In this document: positions 7,350 through 14,460 of the stretch, one piece after another
Layout: each line of letters begins with the position of its first letter
Numbering within the stretch: position 1 is the stretch's first letter
Assembly (NCBI GenBank): GCA_902806075.1
Contig: CADCVG010000045.1
Coordinates: 1 to 37,357, forward strand
DNA from: an uncultured Rubrobacteraceae bacterium
GTDB taxonomy: Bacteria > Actinomycetota > Rubrobacteria > Rubrobacterales > Rubrobacteraceae
DNA: 37,357 nucleotides
Direction: 5' to 3'
Program-made: the position numbers and the translations under genes
Notes under the pieces: model-generated
What the model saw: only the letters and a program-made list of their open reading frames with translations
Database searches by the model: none
What the model was told of the DNA's origin: nothing

Positions 7350-7621
7350 GTGGTTCCTCTCCTATCGCCTCTACTCCATCTGCTAAACAGGGGTTTACGG
7401 ACCCTACAATACCCTGGCAACCGTTCCTTCAACCGGCGAGGCTGCTCGTGGTACAGAACCGTCCCCAAGAGCCCTCGTCGCCTCGGTGCTCGCCTTCGTT
7501 AAATCCCTGCAAAACCTGGATGAAATCGTTTTGAAAACTCTTCAGATGTTCATGGTATCCAGGTATTGTCGTGCAGGAAATAGCGGTCCATAGGGGATCG
7601 CGCGAGCAGAGAGGAGTGCGT

Positions 7622-7936
7622 ATGAAGCGCATTATGCTGGCCTTGACGGCGGCCCTGATCCTGGCGGCGATGACGGTAGTCGCCGTTCCTGCCATGGCGC
7701 AGGAGACCAAGGAAAAGGAGAAGATGGAGGAGAAGAGCAAGGAAGAGGAGAAGGGCAAGGAAGAAGAGAAGGATAAGGATAAGGAAGAGGAGAAGGACAA
7801 GATGAAGGAAGACGAGAAGAAGGACCTCCCGGAGAGCGGTGGTATGTCCGTTGATGCCGCGCTCCTCGGGCTGGCCGCTGGCACCCTTCTCGTCGGTGGC
7901 GGGCTGGTGGCTCGCAGGGCCATCCGTCAGGGGTAG
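7622..7936 (+). CDS. Secreted Lys/Glu-rich protein with LPESGG sortase-like tail
   Basis: A 104-residue exported protein in three parts. Residues 1-24 are a signal peptide cleaved after AMA. Residues 25-67 are a low-complexity repeat of Lys, Glu and Asp (EEK, KEE and KDK units), which should be disordered and highly charged. LPESGG (about 68-73) is followed by a hydrophobic helix and the basic end ARRAIRQG, the layout of a sortase substrate with LPxSG in place of LPxTG. The ATG at 7622 is preceded by GAGGAG; upstream in-frame codons would disrupt the signal peptide. A hairpin follows the stop. It could be a wall-anchored spacer or ion-binding surface protein. No sortase gene is in the window, so anchoring is inferred. 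Confidence 0.75.
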   Translation: MKRIMLALTAALILAAMTVVAVPAMAQETKEKEKMEEKSKEEEKGKEEEKDKDKEEEKDKMKEDEKKDLPESGGMSVDAALLGLAAGTLLVGGGLVARRAIRQG

Positions 7937-7950
7937 CAAAAACAACTCCG

Positions 7951-7975
7951 TCTACCCCGGTTAGCCGGGCGTAGA
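7951..7975 (+). terminator. Hairpin after the LPESGG protein gene
   Basis: TCTAC-C-CCGG / CCGG-GC-GTAGA stem of 10 pairs with one bulged base and loop TTAG, 14 nt after the stop. No U-run follows. Confidence 0.5.
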
Positions 7976-8075
7976 GGGATCAAAGGAGGGTTGGGGCTAT
8001 CACGCTCCGGCCCTCCTTTCGTGCGTCCGTCGTTCTTGGAGAGGGCGGAACCACGCTACGCCTGTGTTAGAGAAG

Positions 8076-8278
8076 ACCGGGGCTCCGGGAGGGGAGGGAA
8101 AGCGTGCAAGCCTTGTAAATGCCCTGGCGTGTCCGGAGGCCCCGGTAAACGAGGCGCGAGACGGGCTGCTTCCAAAGAAGGCGTTCCCGCAACGCGACTG
8201 GATGGTACCGGATGCTTCACCGGTCAGGGTTACAGGAGGGCAAATTGGAGGTTGAAAGTCCGCTAAACGGTAGTGCGG
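8076..8278. ncRNA. Candidate structured RNA or unexplained hairpin block
   Basis: A gene-free interval with unusually ordered inverted repeats. Hairpin 1 pairs ACCGGGGCTCCGG (8076-8088) with 8133-8146 through 13 pairs and a single bulged G, enclosing AGGG/CCCT at 8095/8122. Hairpin 2 is GCGTT-cccgc-AACGC (8181-8195). Hairpin 3 is ACCGG-8 nt-CCGGT (8207-8224). A weaker CCGC/GCGG pair lies at 8260-8278. The overlapping open frames lack GC-biased third positions, so I think it is not coding. I compared it mentally with RNase P RNA, tmRNA, SRP RNA and common riboswitches and found no match. The phrase TTGAAAGTCC near 8252 recalls group II intron text, but no intron core is recognisable. Confidence 0.3.
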
Positions 8279-8292
8279 GGAGCGTACGCTCC
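8279..8292 (-). terminator. Perfect palindrome directly after the M28 peptidase stop
   Basis: GGAGCGTACGCTCC is a 14-nt perfect inverted repeat one base from the minus-strand stop codon. It is probably a terminator stem or a bidirectional end between the M28 gene and the hairpin block. Confidence 0.45.
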
Positions 8293-8293
8293 G

Positions 8294-9319
8294 TCAGGTT
8301 TCGTTTGGGGAGGCGAGCAGGGCGGTGGTGGCGGCGGTCAGCTGGATCATGGCGTGCAGATAGGGGATGTTCAGCTTGTCCACTGTGTCGCTGGAGCGGT
8401 GGTAGTAGGGGTAGCCGTCGTACCTGGTGCCGTCGGTCAGGATGGCGGCCGGGTAGCCTGCATCCCAGAAGTTCTGGTGGTCGGAGCGCTTCAGGCAGTC
8501 TTCGTCGAGTTGGATCGGGGAGTCTATATCTTCCAGGGCCTGGCGGACGGCGTCGTCTATCGGGCCGGCCCGGTTGCAGGCGCCCAGCACCGCGTCGTAT
8601 CCGCCCTCGTCGTAGCCGATCATGTCGCTGTTGAGGTTCCCGATGATCGCCTCTTCACCCTCCCGTTCGCGGATGTCGCCGACCGTGCTCCTCACGTAGC
8701 GGGAGCTGCCGATCAGGCCGATCTCCTCCAGGTCGTAGGCGACGAAGTGGACGGTATGCTCCGGGCCGATCTCCTCAAGCGCCTTCGCCGTCGAGAGGAT
8801 CGAGACGAGCCCGCTCGCGTCGTCGCTCGCCCCGGCGTTGTAGGCGGAGTCGAGATGCGCGGTCACCCACAGATGCTTACCGTCCCCGGTCCCTTCTACG
8901 GTCGCCTCCACGTTGTATCCGGTCCCGTCGTCCACCGGGAACTCGATAATGCGCGCGAGAATGCCAATCTCCTCGAAGGATTCCTCCATATACTCAGCCG
9001 CCGCTCTCCGCCCCTCGTCGCTCCCGCGCTCGGAGATCGTGGTCTCCCCACCATCGAGCGGTGCGGGGGAGATGCCCGTAAGGTGGTCCAGGCTCTCCCT
9101 GATGTAAGCCTCGTCCACCGTGGACGCCGCCTCCAGAGCGACACCCGACGAAGCCGCCTCCGGCCCTACTCCGGCAGCCGGCGCGCCATTCTCACGAGTT
9201 GCGCCCGCCTCTCCGTCAACGGGACCGCCGCAGCCCACGAGAGACCCGAGGGCTAGCAGGACCACGAGCGTCGCAAGCACTACACGCTCTACCTTGCTTT
9301 TTCCGGTGTACTGCCGCAC
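8294..9319 (-). CDS. M28-family zinc aminopeptidase, lipoprotein
   Basis: A 341-residue extracytoplasmic peptidase. The N-terminus is a lipoprotein signal ending in the lipobox LVGC, followed by a Gly/Ala/Glu-rich linker. The M28 catalytic domain has all metal and catalytic residues in order: AHLDS (His, Asp), NAGASDDASG (bridging Asp), YDLEEIG (Glu-Glu), NSDMIGYD (Asp) and YYHRSSDT (His). Together these bind two zinc ions. I prefer the GTG at 9319: GGGGAGGG lies just upstream and the signal peptide then has a normal length. The ATG at 9355 has no good site. It probably trims peptides outside the cell for nutrition. No neighbour is functionally linked. Confidence 0.88.
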   Translation of the reverse strand: MRQYTGKSKVERVVLATLVVLLALGSLVGCGGPVDGEAGATRENGAPAAGVGPEAASSGVALEAASTVDEAYIRESLDHLTGISPAPLDGGETTISERGSDEGRRAAAEYMEESFEEIGILARIIEFPVDDGTGYNVEATVEGTGDGKHLWVTAHLDSAYNAGASDDASGLVSILSTAKALEEIGPEHTVHFVAYDLEEIGLIGSSRYVRSTVGDIREREGEEAIIGNLNSDMIGYDEGGYDAVLGACNRAGPIDDAVRQALEDIDSPIQLDEDCLKRSDHQNFWDAGYPAAILTDGTRYDGYPYYHRSSDTVDKLNIPYLHAMIQLTAATTALLASPNET

Positions 9320-9475
9320 GGATGACGCCCTCCCCTTGTAATCAATCGATCCCATTCCCGTTCGGCTTCGTTGTCACCACAGAGTTCACCGCCGCGCGCC
9401 GACGGATAGCTCGACAGATAGCGATAGGAAAATTGGCTTCAGAGTGAGACCCCATCTTTGCAGAAATTTGATCTA

Positions 9476-9566
9476 TGCTGGAGTGGGACTCGAACCCACA
9501 CGAGGTCGCCCTCACCGGATTTTGAGTCACGCTGCGCAAGTCTACTCCGTCCTTGCACGTCCGGCA
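9476..9566 (-). tRNA. tRNA-Leu(CAA)-like gene, imperfect
   Basis: Minus strand. The T arm is perfect (GTGGG-TTCGAGT-CCCAC), the variable arm forms GAGG-GCGA-CCTC as expected for a class II tRNA, and the anticodon loop reads CTCAAAA (anticodon CAA). The acceptor pairs TGCCGGA with TCCAGCA apart from one C-A mismatch, and a GCAAG/CTTGC stem stands where the D stem should be. However, two of five anticodon-stem pairs are mismatched and the D loop is atypical, so it may be a decayed copy. No CCA is encoded. A truncated IS3 element lies immediately upstream (higher coordinates). Confidence 0.55.
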
Positions 9567-9629
9567 ATTCGGTTGATTCAAGCGGTTTACAACGACCTGG
9601 CAGGACGCCTTTATCCGCTGCTAGATAGT

Positions 9630-10098
9630 CAAAGCCCTCCCAGGAGGTCGGCACGTAGGAAATATCCGCCAAACAGAGGCGCTCCCTTGCCTCTGGGGTG
9701 AACTTCCGCTCCACGAGGTCCGGGGCGGGCAGCACGGCTTGTGGGTGCCTGCAGGTGGTGCGATGCGCCCTCTTCTTGCGTTGGTGGCGGCCCTCGAGCC
9801 CTTCTTCGCGCATGAGCCTAGCGCTACCCGCTTGTTTCCGACCCTCATGCCATCGGCACGCAACTGAGCGTGGATCTCCGCGGTGCTCCATAGGTGCCTC
9901 TGGAACCCCGATGATGTGTCGGATACGCTCGCTAAGGGCGGCCTTGTCCCGATCTCTGTGTGAAGGCGGCCGTACCCTGCAGGCGTAGTAGCCTGAGCGA
10001 GACACTCGCAGAACCCGGCACATAAGCTCTATTGGGTGCTCCGTCTTGTACATCTCGATGAAGGAGAAGATCACCGCCGCCTCCGGGTGTTGTTCTCC
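9630..10098 (-). pseudogene. IS3-family transposase OrfB remnant
   Basis: The frame opens with a GTG overlapping the orfA stop (GTGA) and shows the OrfB start FIEMYKTEHPIELMCRVLR followed by VSRSGYYACR. The helical HTH_21-like part is then broken by frame changes: pieces resembling RADGMRVGNKRVA and MREEGLEGRHQRKKRA lie in different frames. It recovers PAPDLVERKFTPEARERL and LADISYVPT, which holds the first catalytic Asp of the rve/DDE domain, and stops being recognisable just after GFDYLAA. The remaining catalytic Asp and Glu are missing. It cannot encode an active transposase. Confidence 0.8.
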
Positions 10099-10385
10099 TC
10101 GCTGGCGAAAAAAGCCGTGGCCTTTCTGAGCATCACTCTTTCTTTTTGAGGATCTTGTTCTCGCGCCAAAGGCGCTTCATTTCCTCACGCTCATCGGTGG
10201 TTGGCCCGTCGCGCTTTCCGGCATCTATCTGCTGTTGCTTGAGCCAGTTGCGCAGGGTTTCGGCGGCGACTGCGAGATCTCCGGCTACCTCGGAGGGCAG
10301 CTTCTGTGAGGAGCGGGCTAGCTTGACGGCTTCGGCCCTGACCTCGACTCCCTGCTCCGCCCCGCCTAACTCTCGAACGGCTCGT
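10085..10385 (-). pseudogene. IS3-family transposase OrfA remnant
   Basis: Translation of the minus strand gives a typical OrfA: VRAEAVKLARSSQKLPSEVA (HTH_Tnp_1 first helices), then AAETLRNWLKQQQIDAG, the Glu-rich EREEMKRLWRENKILKKER leucine-zipper helix and ATAFFASEENNTR before the stop. It has no clear start codon, and the residues before VRAEAVK do not resemble the usual Arg/Lys-rich start, so the N-terminus is damaged or starts non-canonically. It overlaps orfB as in programmed-frameshift IS3 elements. Confidence 0.7.
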
Positions 10386-10578
10386 AGACTCGGTCACCTA
10401 GCTCTATAGGACCGGGGCAATCGCCGCGCGTCTATAGCCTATGGGGGAGTGAATACAATAGTACAAATATCCTATATCTTCCGTTCCCCCGCCACGATAA
10501 GTTGCCGGTAGGAGAGCGATCCACCAGGGAGCGCGCTCTCTTTGTCCGTGACGAAGCTCCGAGCGAAAGGAAGATGGT

Positions 10579-10824
10579 TTGAAGACGACGATGACGCATG
10601 ACGCCACAGCCGAGAATATCCCCGACTATCTCAGTGATGTTGCGAGCCATCCGGACGAGAGCCTTATCCCCTACCGAGAGTTCTCGGAGGCCGGGAAGAC
10701 CTACTACTTCACCCCTGGCGGGTTTCTCTACCGTAAAGATTTCCTGACCGAACAGATAGAGGGATACTTCTGTGGTTACCTCACCGACGAGATCTGGCAT
10801 TACAGAACCGACGGGGGTAGGTAA
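10579..10824 (+). CDS. Hypothetical protein, 81 residues
   Basis: Not recognised. The frame has convincing codon bias and an acidic, aromatic-rich sequence: IPDYLSDVASHPDESLIPYREF, then YYFTPGGFLYRKDFLTEQIEGYF and IWHYRTDGG at the C-terminus. No signal peptide or membrane helix is seen, and it is probably a small alpha/beta protein. The TTG at 10579 has GAAAGGAAG just upstream; an ATG at 10591 is the alternative. A hairpin lies 27 nt after the stop. It follows the IS3 remnant and may belong to the accessory patch. Confidence 0.55.
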   Translation: MKTTMTHDATAENIPDYLSDVASHPDESLIPYREFSEAGKTYYFTPGGFLYRKDFLTEQIEGYFCGYLTDEIWHYRTDGGR

Positions 10825-10851
10825 GAGCCACCTTTTGTCGTGAGGAAGGAT

Positions 10852-10871
10852 CGGAGTACTACTGTGCTCCG
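10852..10871 (+). terminator. Hairpin after the 81-residue hypothetical gene
   Basis: CGGAGTAC/GTGCTCCG, eight pairs including one G-T, loop TACT. No U-run. Confidence 0.45.
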
Positions 10872-10916
10872 GCCCTTCGCCCTTGATGGCGCCGCAAACC
10901 TCTTGTGCCTATCGGC

Positions 10917-10922
10917 TATACT
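10917..10922 (+). promoter_or_regulatory. -10 hexamer of a probable leaderless promoter
   Basis: TATACT ends exactly 7 nt before the ATG at 10930, with no good ribosome-binding site between; same geometry as at 5150, 18955 and 37047. Confidence 0.5.
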
Positions 10923-10929
10923 CGGGGTT

Positions 10930-11178
10930 ATGAGAATAGATCGAATACTCATCGTGTTGGGCGCCACGCTTCTAGTTTTGGCGGTCGTTCTCGTCGGTAG
11001 ATCCTGGTTCGCAAACGTGCTTGATACCGTGCCGTCGGAAGTGACAGAACCGGTCGCTATACTTATTGCCGGTGTGATAGCGCTCGTCTCGTTGACAGCC
11101 GCCGCCTATCTGACACTTGAGGAGTGGAAAGAAGCAAAACACCGTAGATCTAAGACCAATGAGGAGAGACGCCCGTAA
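10930..11178 (+). CDS. Small two-helix membrane protein, unknown
   Basis: An 82-residue protein with two transmembrane helices (about 4-24 and 42-65) separated by an acidic loop (NVLDTVPSEVTE), ending in a charged, Lys/Arg-rich tail after EEWKEAKHR. No family recognised. The ATG at 10930 is chosen because the first helix begins there and TATACT lies 7 nt upstream. An earlier GTG in frame would start within the preceding hairpin. It may be a small regulatory or structural membrane protein. Confidence 0.6.
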   Translation: MRIDRILIVLGATLLVLAVVLVGRSWFANVLDTVPSEVTEPVAILIAGVIALVSLTAAAYLTLEEWKEAKHRRSKTNEERRP

Positions 11179-11675
11179 CTCCGCCCGTCCGGCTAGATTC
11201 TGATCGGGACTCCGGCTCTTTTTGTGCGTGTTAACCGTACTGCATGGGGGGCGATCTCAGTGCTAGTCCGAACGTCTGGAGGATTCAATACCCCTTGCCG
11301 TTAGCCTATGCTAGCCTCGGGACTTCATGGGATTGTTTTAGAGAAACGATCCTCACGCGCGTTTTGGGTCTGATCAATCAAACCGCGCCACCAACACCTC
11401 TATCTGCAAGGCGGTGCTCGGCTGAACGTCATGGACTTGGGTTTGGAGATTTTGGCAACCCGTACCCTCCTTGCTCCACCTTGAGATGAGGTAGAGGTCT
11501 ACCGTGGTAGATCTTTTACCCCTCGCGGTGACGTGTAAGATTAGCTTGGGGCGGGCCCGGAATGCTGCCTCCGGGTATCTGGAGGGGCCCCCGGAGGAAC
11601 GATGGCCCACCCGGAGACCATTCTACTCTCGCGGAGGCCTCCACCGCCGGCTGGGAGAGACAGGGGGGATAGGGC
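11179..11675. other. Gene-free interval, nothing recognised
   Basis: About 500 nt without a convincing gene. A short T-run (11217-11222) follows the membrane-protein gene and may mark its terminator. The right half has several GC palindromes, including GGAGGCCTCC near 11634 and CCCGGA/TCCGGG near 11557. A minus-strand open frame at 11374-11610 has no codon bias or ribosome-binding site. It may be eroded DNA of the same accessory patch. Confidence 0.35.
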
Positions 11676-11945
11676 ATGCAACATGATCTGGAAGAAGAGC
11701 ACTCCGTGGAATGCTCGGGGCGGATCGTCCTCGTGTGCAAGAAGTGCTGGAAGACCATGATACTCCTCGGACTTGAGGAGGACTGGCTTTCAGAGCGCAC
11801 GGACTTCACGTGTGGGTGCGGGCAGAACCTCACCCTAGAAGATGACCGCGAGAACGAGACGGCGCTCTCCGTCAAGCGATTGCTACGCGGTACCATCAGG
11901 CCCGCCGGCGAGGTAGACGAGGATCACCGGGGGATGCTTACCTGA
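11676..11945 (+). CDS. Small Cys-pair (zinc-ribbon-like) protein, unknown
   Basis: An 89-residue acidic protein with an isolated Cys at residue 13, CKKC in the middle and CGC further on, a spacing compatible with a small zinc ribbon. Sequence around them: VLVCKKCWKTMILLG and DFTCGCGQNL. The C-terminal third is charged and probably flexible. The ATG follows a purine-rich GGGGGGATAGGG. No family recognised. Codon bias is moderate, so the call rests on the Cys pattern and the ribosome-binding site. Confidence 0.5.
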   Translation: MQHDLEEEHSVECSGRIVLVCKKCWKTMILLGLEEDWLSERTDFTCGCGQNLTLEDDRENETALSVKRLLRGTIRPAGEVDEDHRGMLT

Positions 11946-12113
11946 AACTGGCATCGCCCTCGAACGCACCGTGAGCCTGATGCCGAGGAGAAGCCGCGCT
12001 GCTCCGCCCCGGTCTGGTATTACGCCAACGCCTGGGACGATTTGTGAGAAGACGCTGTCGTTCTCAAAGAGAGAGCAGATGCACGAGGTTTGCCTGCTGC
12101 TGTTCTTGCACGA

Positions 12114-12465
12114 CTACACAACCTGAACTGCTTGGACAACACAGGATGAGCCACCACCCAGCACTGGTGGGGGATCTCCTCTGGTAGAGCGAAGGATCTC
12201 CTTCCGCGCCCGCGAGAGGACCCCCTCGTCGTTCGAGTTCTCCCACTCGACCAACTCCTCCAGGATGCCGAAGAGCCGGTCGCGCTCCTCCTTCGCCTCC
12301 TCCTCTGATAGGTCGTTTGAGGGATCGTCCACTAGCGAGGCGAGGAGCACCGTTCGGCAGGCGCCCAGAGGACGGCGCGACCACCACAGATGCAGTGTGG
12401 AGGGGTGGCCGTGGCGGATGGATTTCTCCTGAGCTACTCCTTGTTAACGGCGTCTACGAGGTCGC
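12114..12465 (-). pseudogene. Remnant of a DUF1156-type DNA adenine methylase
   Basis: Minus-strand translation gives the conserved start of DUF1156 DNA methylases: VNKE, then after a one-base loss [36 protein letters not shown], a helical [18 protein letters not shown] segment and GDPPPVL. At that point the DPF(C/A)G catalytic/SAM-binding motif should follow, but four residues are missing and the text jumps to GGGS, then decays to a stop at 12114. Only about 115 codons of a protein usually over 800 residues remain, with a frameshift near 12435. Such methylases usually sit in defence or modification loci; here nothing else of the locus is left. Confidence 0.75.
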
Positions 12466-12522
12466 CGTCGAGCGCGAGCCGCCCGCGCAGCCATAAACGG
12501 CCCGAGCAGGTCGGATCCGTGT

Positions 12523-12666
12523 TTAGAGTGGCAGCATCTCCTGCGCCACGTACCCCTGTTCCTCCTGCGGCGGCGGCTTGTACTCACCCTTGCCGAGCAC
12601 CGCGAACACGACCGCGATAAGCGCGATCATCACCCCGACCATAATTATCAAGGTTACACGTTCCAC
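12523..12666 (-). CDS. 47-residue single-helix membrane protein
   Basis: Minus strand, GTG start at 12666 with GGGAG about 9 nt upstream. The sequence begins VERVTLIIMVGVMIALIAVV, a single strongly hydrophobic helix (residues 4-24), then GKGEYKPPPQEEQGY and ends EMLPL. Third positions are GC-rich throughout. It is too short for standard ORF thresholds. It is divergent from the Crp/Fnr gene, with about 200 nt between them. Function unknown; size and layout resemble small respiratory-chain or regulatory membrane subunits, but that is only a resemblance. Confidence 0.55.
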   Translation of the reverse strand: MERVTLIIMVGVMIALIAVVFAVLGKGEYKPPPQEEQGYVAQEMLPL

Positions 12667-12871
12667 GCTATACGCTCCCACATATCGCTTGACTGTCATG
12701 GATCCTGGCGCGTGTATTCTACCCTAACCCGGCCTCGCCAACGCGGCCATTGCATCCGGTCCGGGGGGCGTGCGTGAGGTACAATGGCACTGCTTGTAGC
12801 AGTATCATCTTTAGAGGAATGTATGGTTACATGAGTCGTCGTACACGGGGTACGTGGAGCGGGGGGCGTTA

Positions 12872-13573
12872 ATGGCGGTTGAGACCGGCATGAGCGAGTT
12901 TGGAGAGGTGCAAGAGCAAGAGTGCCGGGAGCTTTTAGAGATCCTGCGCCGCATGGGGATCGCCTCGGCCGATAGGATCTACCAACCGGGTGACGCCATC
13001 TACAGCGAAGGCGAGTACGGCGACGCTTTGTACGTCTTGATCTCCGGCGTGGTGAAGCTCTTCAGACCCTACTCGGGGAGCAAGGAGGCCACTTTACGGC
13101 TCTTGAAGCCCTGGGACATCTTCGGGCACCTCGCGTTCGTCGGCGAGGCCAGGCAGCGCGCCTACGCCGAGGCCGTCACCGAGTGTAAGGTCACGAAGGT
13201 ACCCAAGATCTTTATGGAGCGGGCTATCCGGCGGGAGCCGCGGGCGGCGCTAAAGATGATGACGCTCCTGGAGCTCCGGCTCGTGCAGTACGAGGAGCTC
13301 GTCGGGTGCCTGCTGCCCCGCGAGACCGAGGTGCGGCTGGCGAACCTCCTGCCTATCCTCGCCCGGAAGTTCGGGGAGAGGTACGATGACGGCCGCTCGG
13401 TGACCATAGACCTCCGCCTCACCCACCAGGACCTCGCCGCAATGGTCGCCTCCACGCGCGAGTCGGTCACGAAGGTCCTCAACGACATGCGCAACCGCGG
13501 CGTCGTCGGGATAGAAGGCGGGCGCATCACGCTCAAGGATCACGCCGCCCTCGAACGCCTCAGCCGTGTCTAG
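12872..13573 (+). CDS. Crp/Fnr-family transcriptional regulator
   Basis: A 233-residue regulator. Residues 20-140 form a cyclic-nucleotide-binding-like beta-barrel: IYQPGDAIYSEGEYGDALYV, LISGVVKLF and the phosphate-cassette region FGHLAFVGEARQRAYAEAV. A long dimer helix follows, then an HTH_Crp domain with LTHQDLAAMVASTRESVTKVL (recognition helix) and a wing GVVGIEGGRITL. The barrel lacks the Arg-Ser of true cAMP binders and the N-terminal Cys cluster of FNR, so its ligand is unknown. ATG at 12872 follows GGGGGG; a GTG six codons earlier is possible. A long AT-richer leader precedes it, with a TACAAT-like box near 12779. Confidence 0.88.
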   Translation: MAVETGMSEFGEVQEQECRELLEILRRMGIASADRIYQPGDAIYSEGEYGDALYVLISGVVKLFRPYSGSKEATLRLLKPWDIFGHLAFVGEARQRAYAEAVTECKVTKVPKIFMERAIRREPRAALKMMTLLELRLVQYEELVGCLLPRETEVRLANLLPILARKFGERYDDGRSVTIDLRLTHQDLAAMVASTRESVTKVLNDMRNRGVVGIEGGRITLKDHAALERLSRV

Positions 13574-13641
13574 CCGGCGCTGACGGCCCGCCGCCGATAT
13601 CTTATAGTGCGCGCCGGTAAGAGAGACAAAGGATATTTAGC

Positions 13642-14460
13642 GTGCTGGAGCTAATAGAGGCGATATTTCTCGGGGTAGTGCAAGGGCTCACGGAGTTCCT
13701 GCCGGTCTCCAGTTCGGGGCATTTGCTTCTCGGACAGTATTTTTTGGGGTTGGATCAGGAGAGGTTCGGGCTTTCTTTCGATGTAGCGATGCACCTTGGA
13801 ACTCTGCTCGCCGTGGTCTCCTTCTTCTGGCGGGACCTTATCCGGATGGCGGTCGCGTTCCTACGGTCGCTCCGCCACAGGGATCTCTCGGACCCGGACC
13901 AGAGGTTCGCCTATCTAATTCTCGCCTCTACGGTGCCGGCGGCCCTGATCGGGTACCTTCTGGAGGACTTTTTCGAGACGGCGGTGCGGTCTCCTTGGGT
14001 GGTGGTCTTCAACCTGGTTCTGGTCGGAGTTCTGTTCATCGTGGGAGAGGCGGTCGGGCGGCGCTCACGCCAGGCCTCGAAGCTGACGTTCGTCGAGGCG
14101 GTCGGCATCGGGCTGGCTCAGGCGGCGGCGCTCGTGCCCGGCGTGTCGCGCTCGGGGGCGACGATAACGCTCGGGCTGTTCCTGGGCCTGAGGCGGGAGG
14201 AGGCAGCCAAATTCTCGTTCTTGATGAGCGTCCCGATCATCGCCGGCGCCGGTACTCTGCAGCTGGGAGAGGTCGTCTCGGAGGGCATGAGCGCGTACGA
14301 TATCCTGCTCTTTGGAGTCGGTTTCGTCACTTCGGCCTTTGTCGGCTACCTGGCTATCAGGTTCTTCTTGCGCTTCGTCGTAGATCACAGCCTGCGAGCC
14401 TTCGCCTACTACCGATTCGGTCTTGCCGCGGTCGTGGCCGTCTTGCTTATCGTTCTTTAG
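13642..14460 (+). CDS. uppP: Undecaprenyl-diphosphatase UppP (BacA)
   Basis: A 272-residue polytopic membrane enzyme that dephosphorylates undecaprenyl pyrophosphate so the lipid carrier can be reused in peptidoglycan synthesis; extra copies give bacitracin tolerance. Both catalytic signatures are present: GVVQGLTEFLPVSSSGHLLL (11-30) with the Glu and Ser-rich loop, and ALVPGVSRSGATITLGL (about 164-180) with the essential Arg. Seven to eight helices and the length are standard. The GTG at 13642 has AAAGGA upstream. It stands alone between the Crp-like regulator and the pheA region. Confidence 0.95.
   Translation: MLELIEAIFLGVVQGLTEFLPVSSSGHLLLGQYFLGLDQERFGLSFDVAMHLGTLLAVVSFFWRDLIRMAVAFLRSLRHRDLSDPDQRFAYLILASTVPAALIGYLLEDFFETAVRSPWVVVFNLVLVGVLFIVGEAVGRRSRQASKLTFVEAVGIGLAQAAALVPGVSRSGATITLGLFLGLRREEAAKFSFLMSVPIIAGAGTLQLGEVVSEGMSAYDILLFGVGFVTSAFVGYLAIRFFLRFVVDHSLRAFAYYRFGLAAVVAVLLIVL

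Larger units (their letters stand above)
9620..10419 (-). mobile_element. Truncated, degenerate IS3-family insertion sequence
   Basis: Minus-strand remnant holding an orfA-like frame (about 10085-10385), then an overlapping orfB-like frame that decays and ends abruptly near 9630. The distal half of orfB, with the second Asp and the Glu of the DDE triad, is gone. The other end may be at CCGGGGCA (10412-10419), which on the minus strand reads TGCCCCGG like many IS3 termini; no matching left terminus remains. The left end runs into the tRNA-Leu-like gene, so insertion or deletion next to the tRNA is likely. Confidence 0.75.

Noticed and set aside
8076-8278. Group II intron or RNase P RNA
   Set aside because: One phrase (TTGAAAGTCC) resembles group II intron text, but the 5' GTGYG end, domain V and a reverse transcriptase are missing. 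The RNase P core sequences are absent.
8273-9256. Plus-strand 327-codon open frame
   Set aside because: It is the shadow of the minus-strand M28 peptidase, whose signal peptide, lipobox and all metal ligands are in place.
11374-11610. Minus-strand 78-codon gene
   Set aside because: No ribosome-binding site, no codon bias, no recognisable domain.
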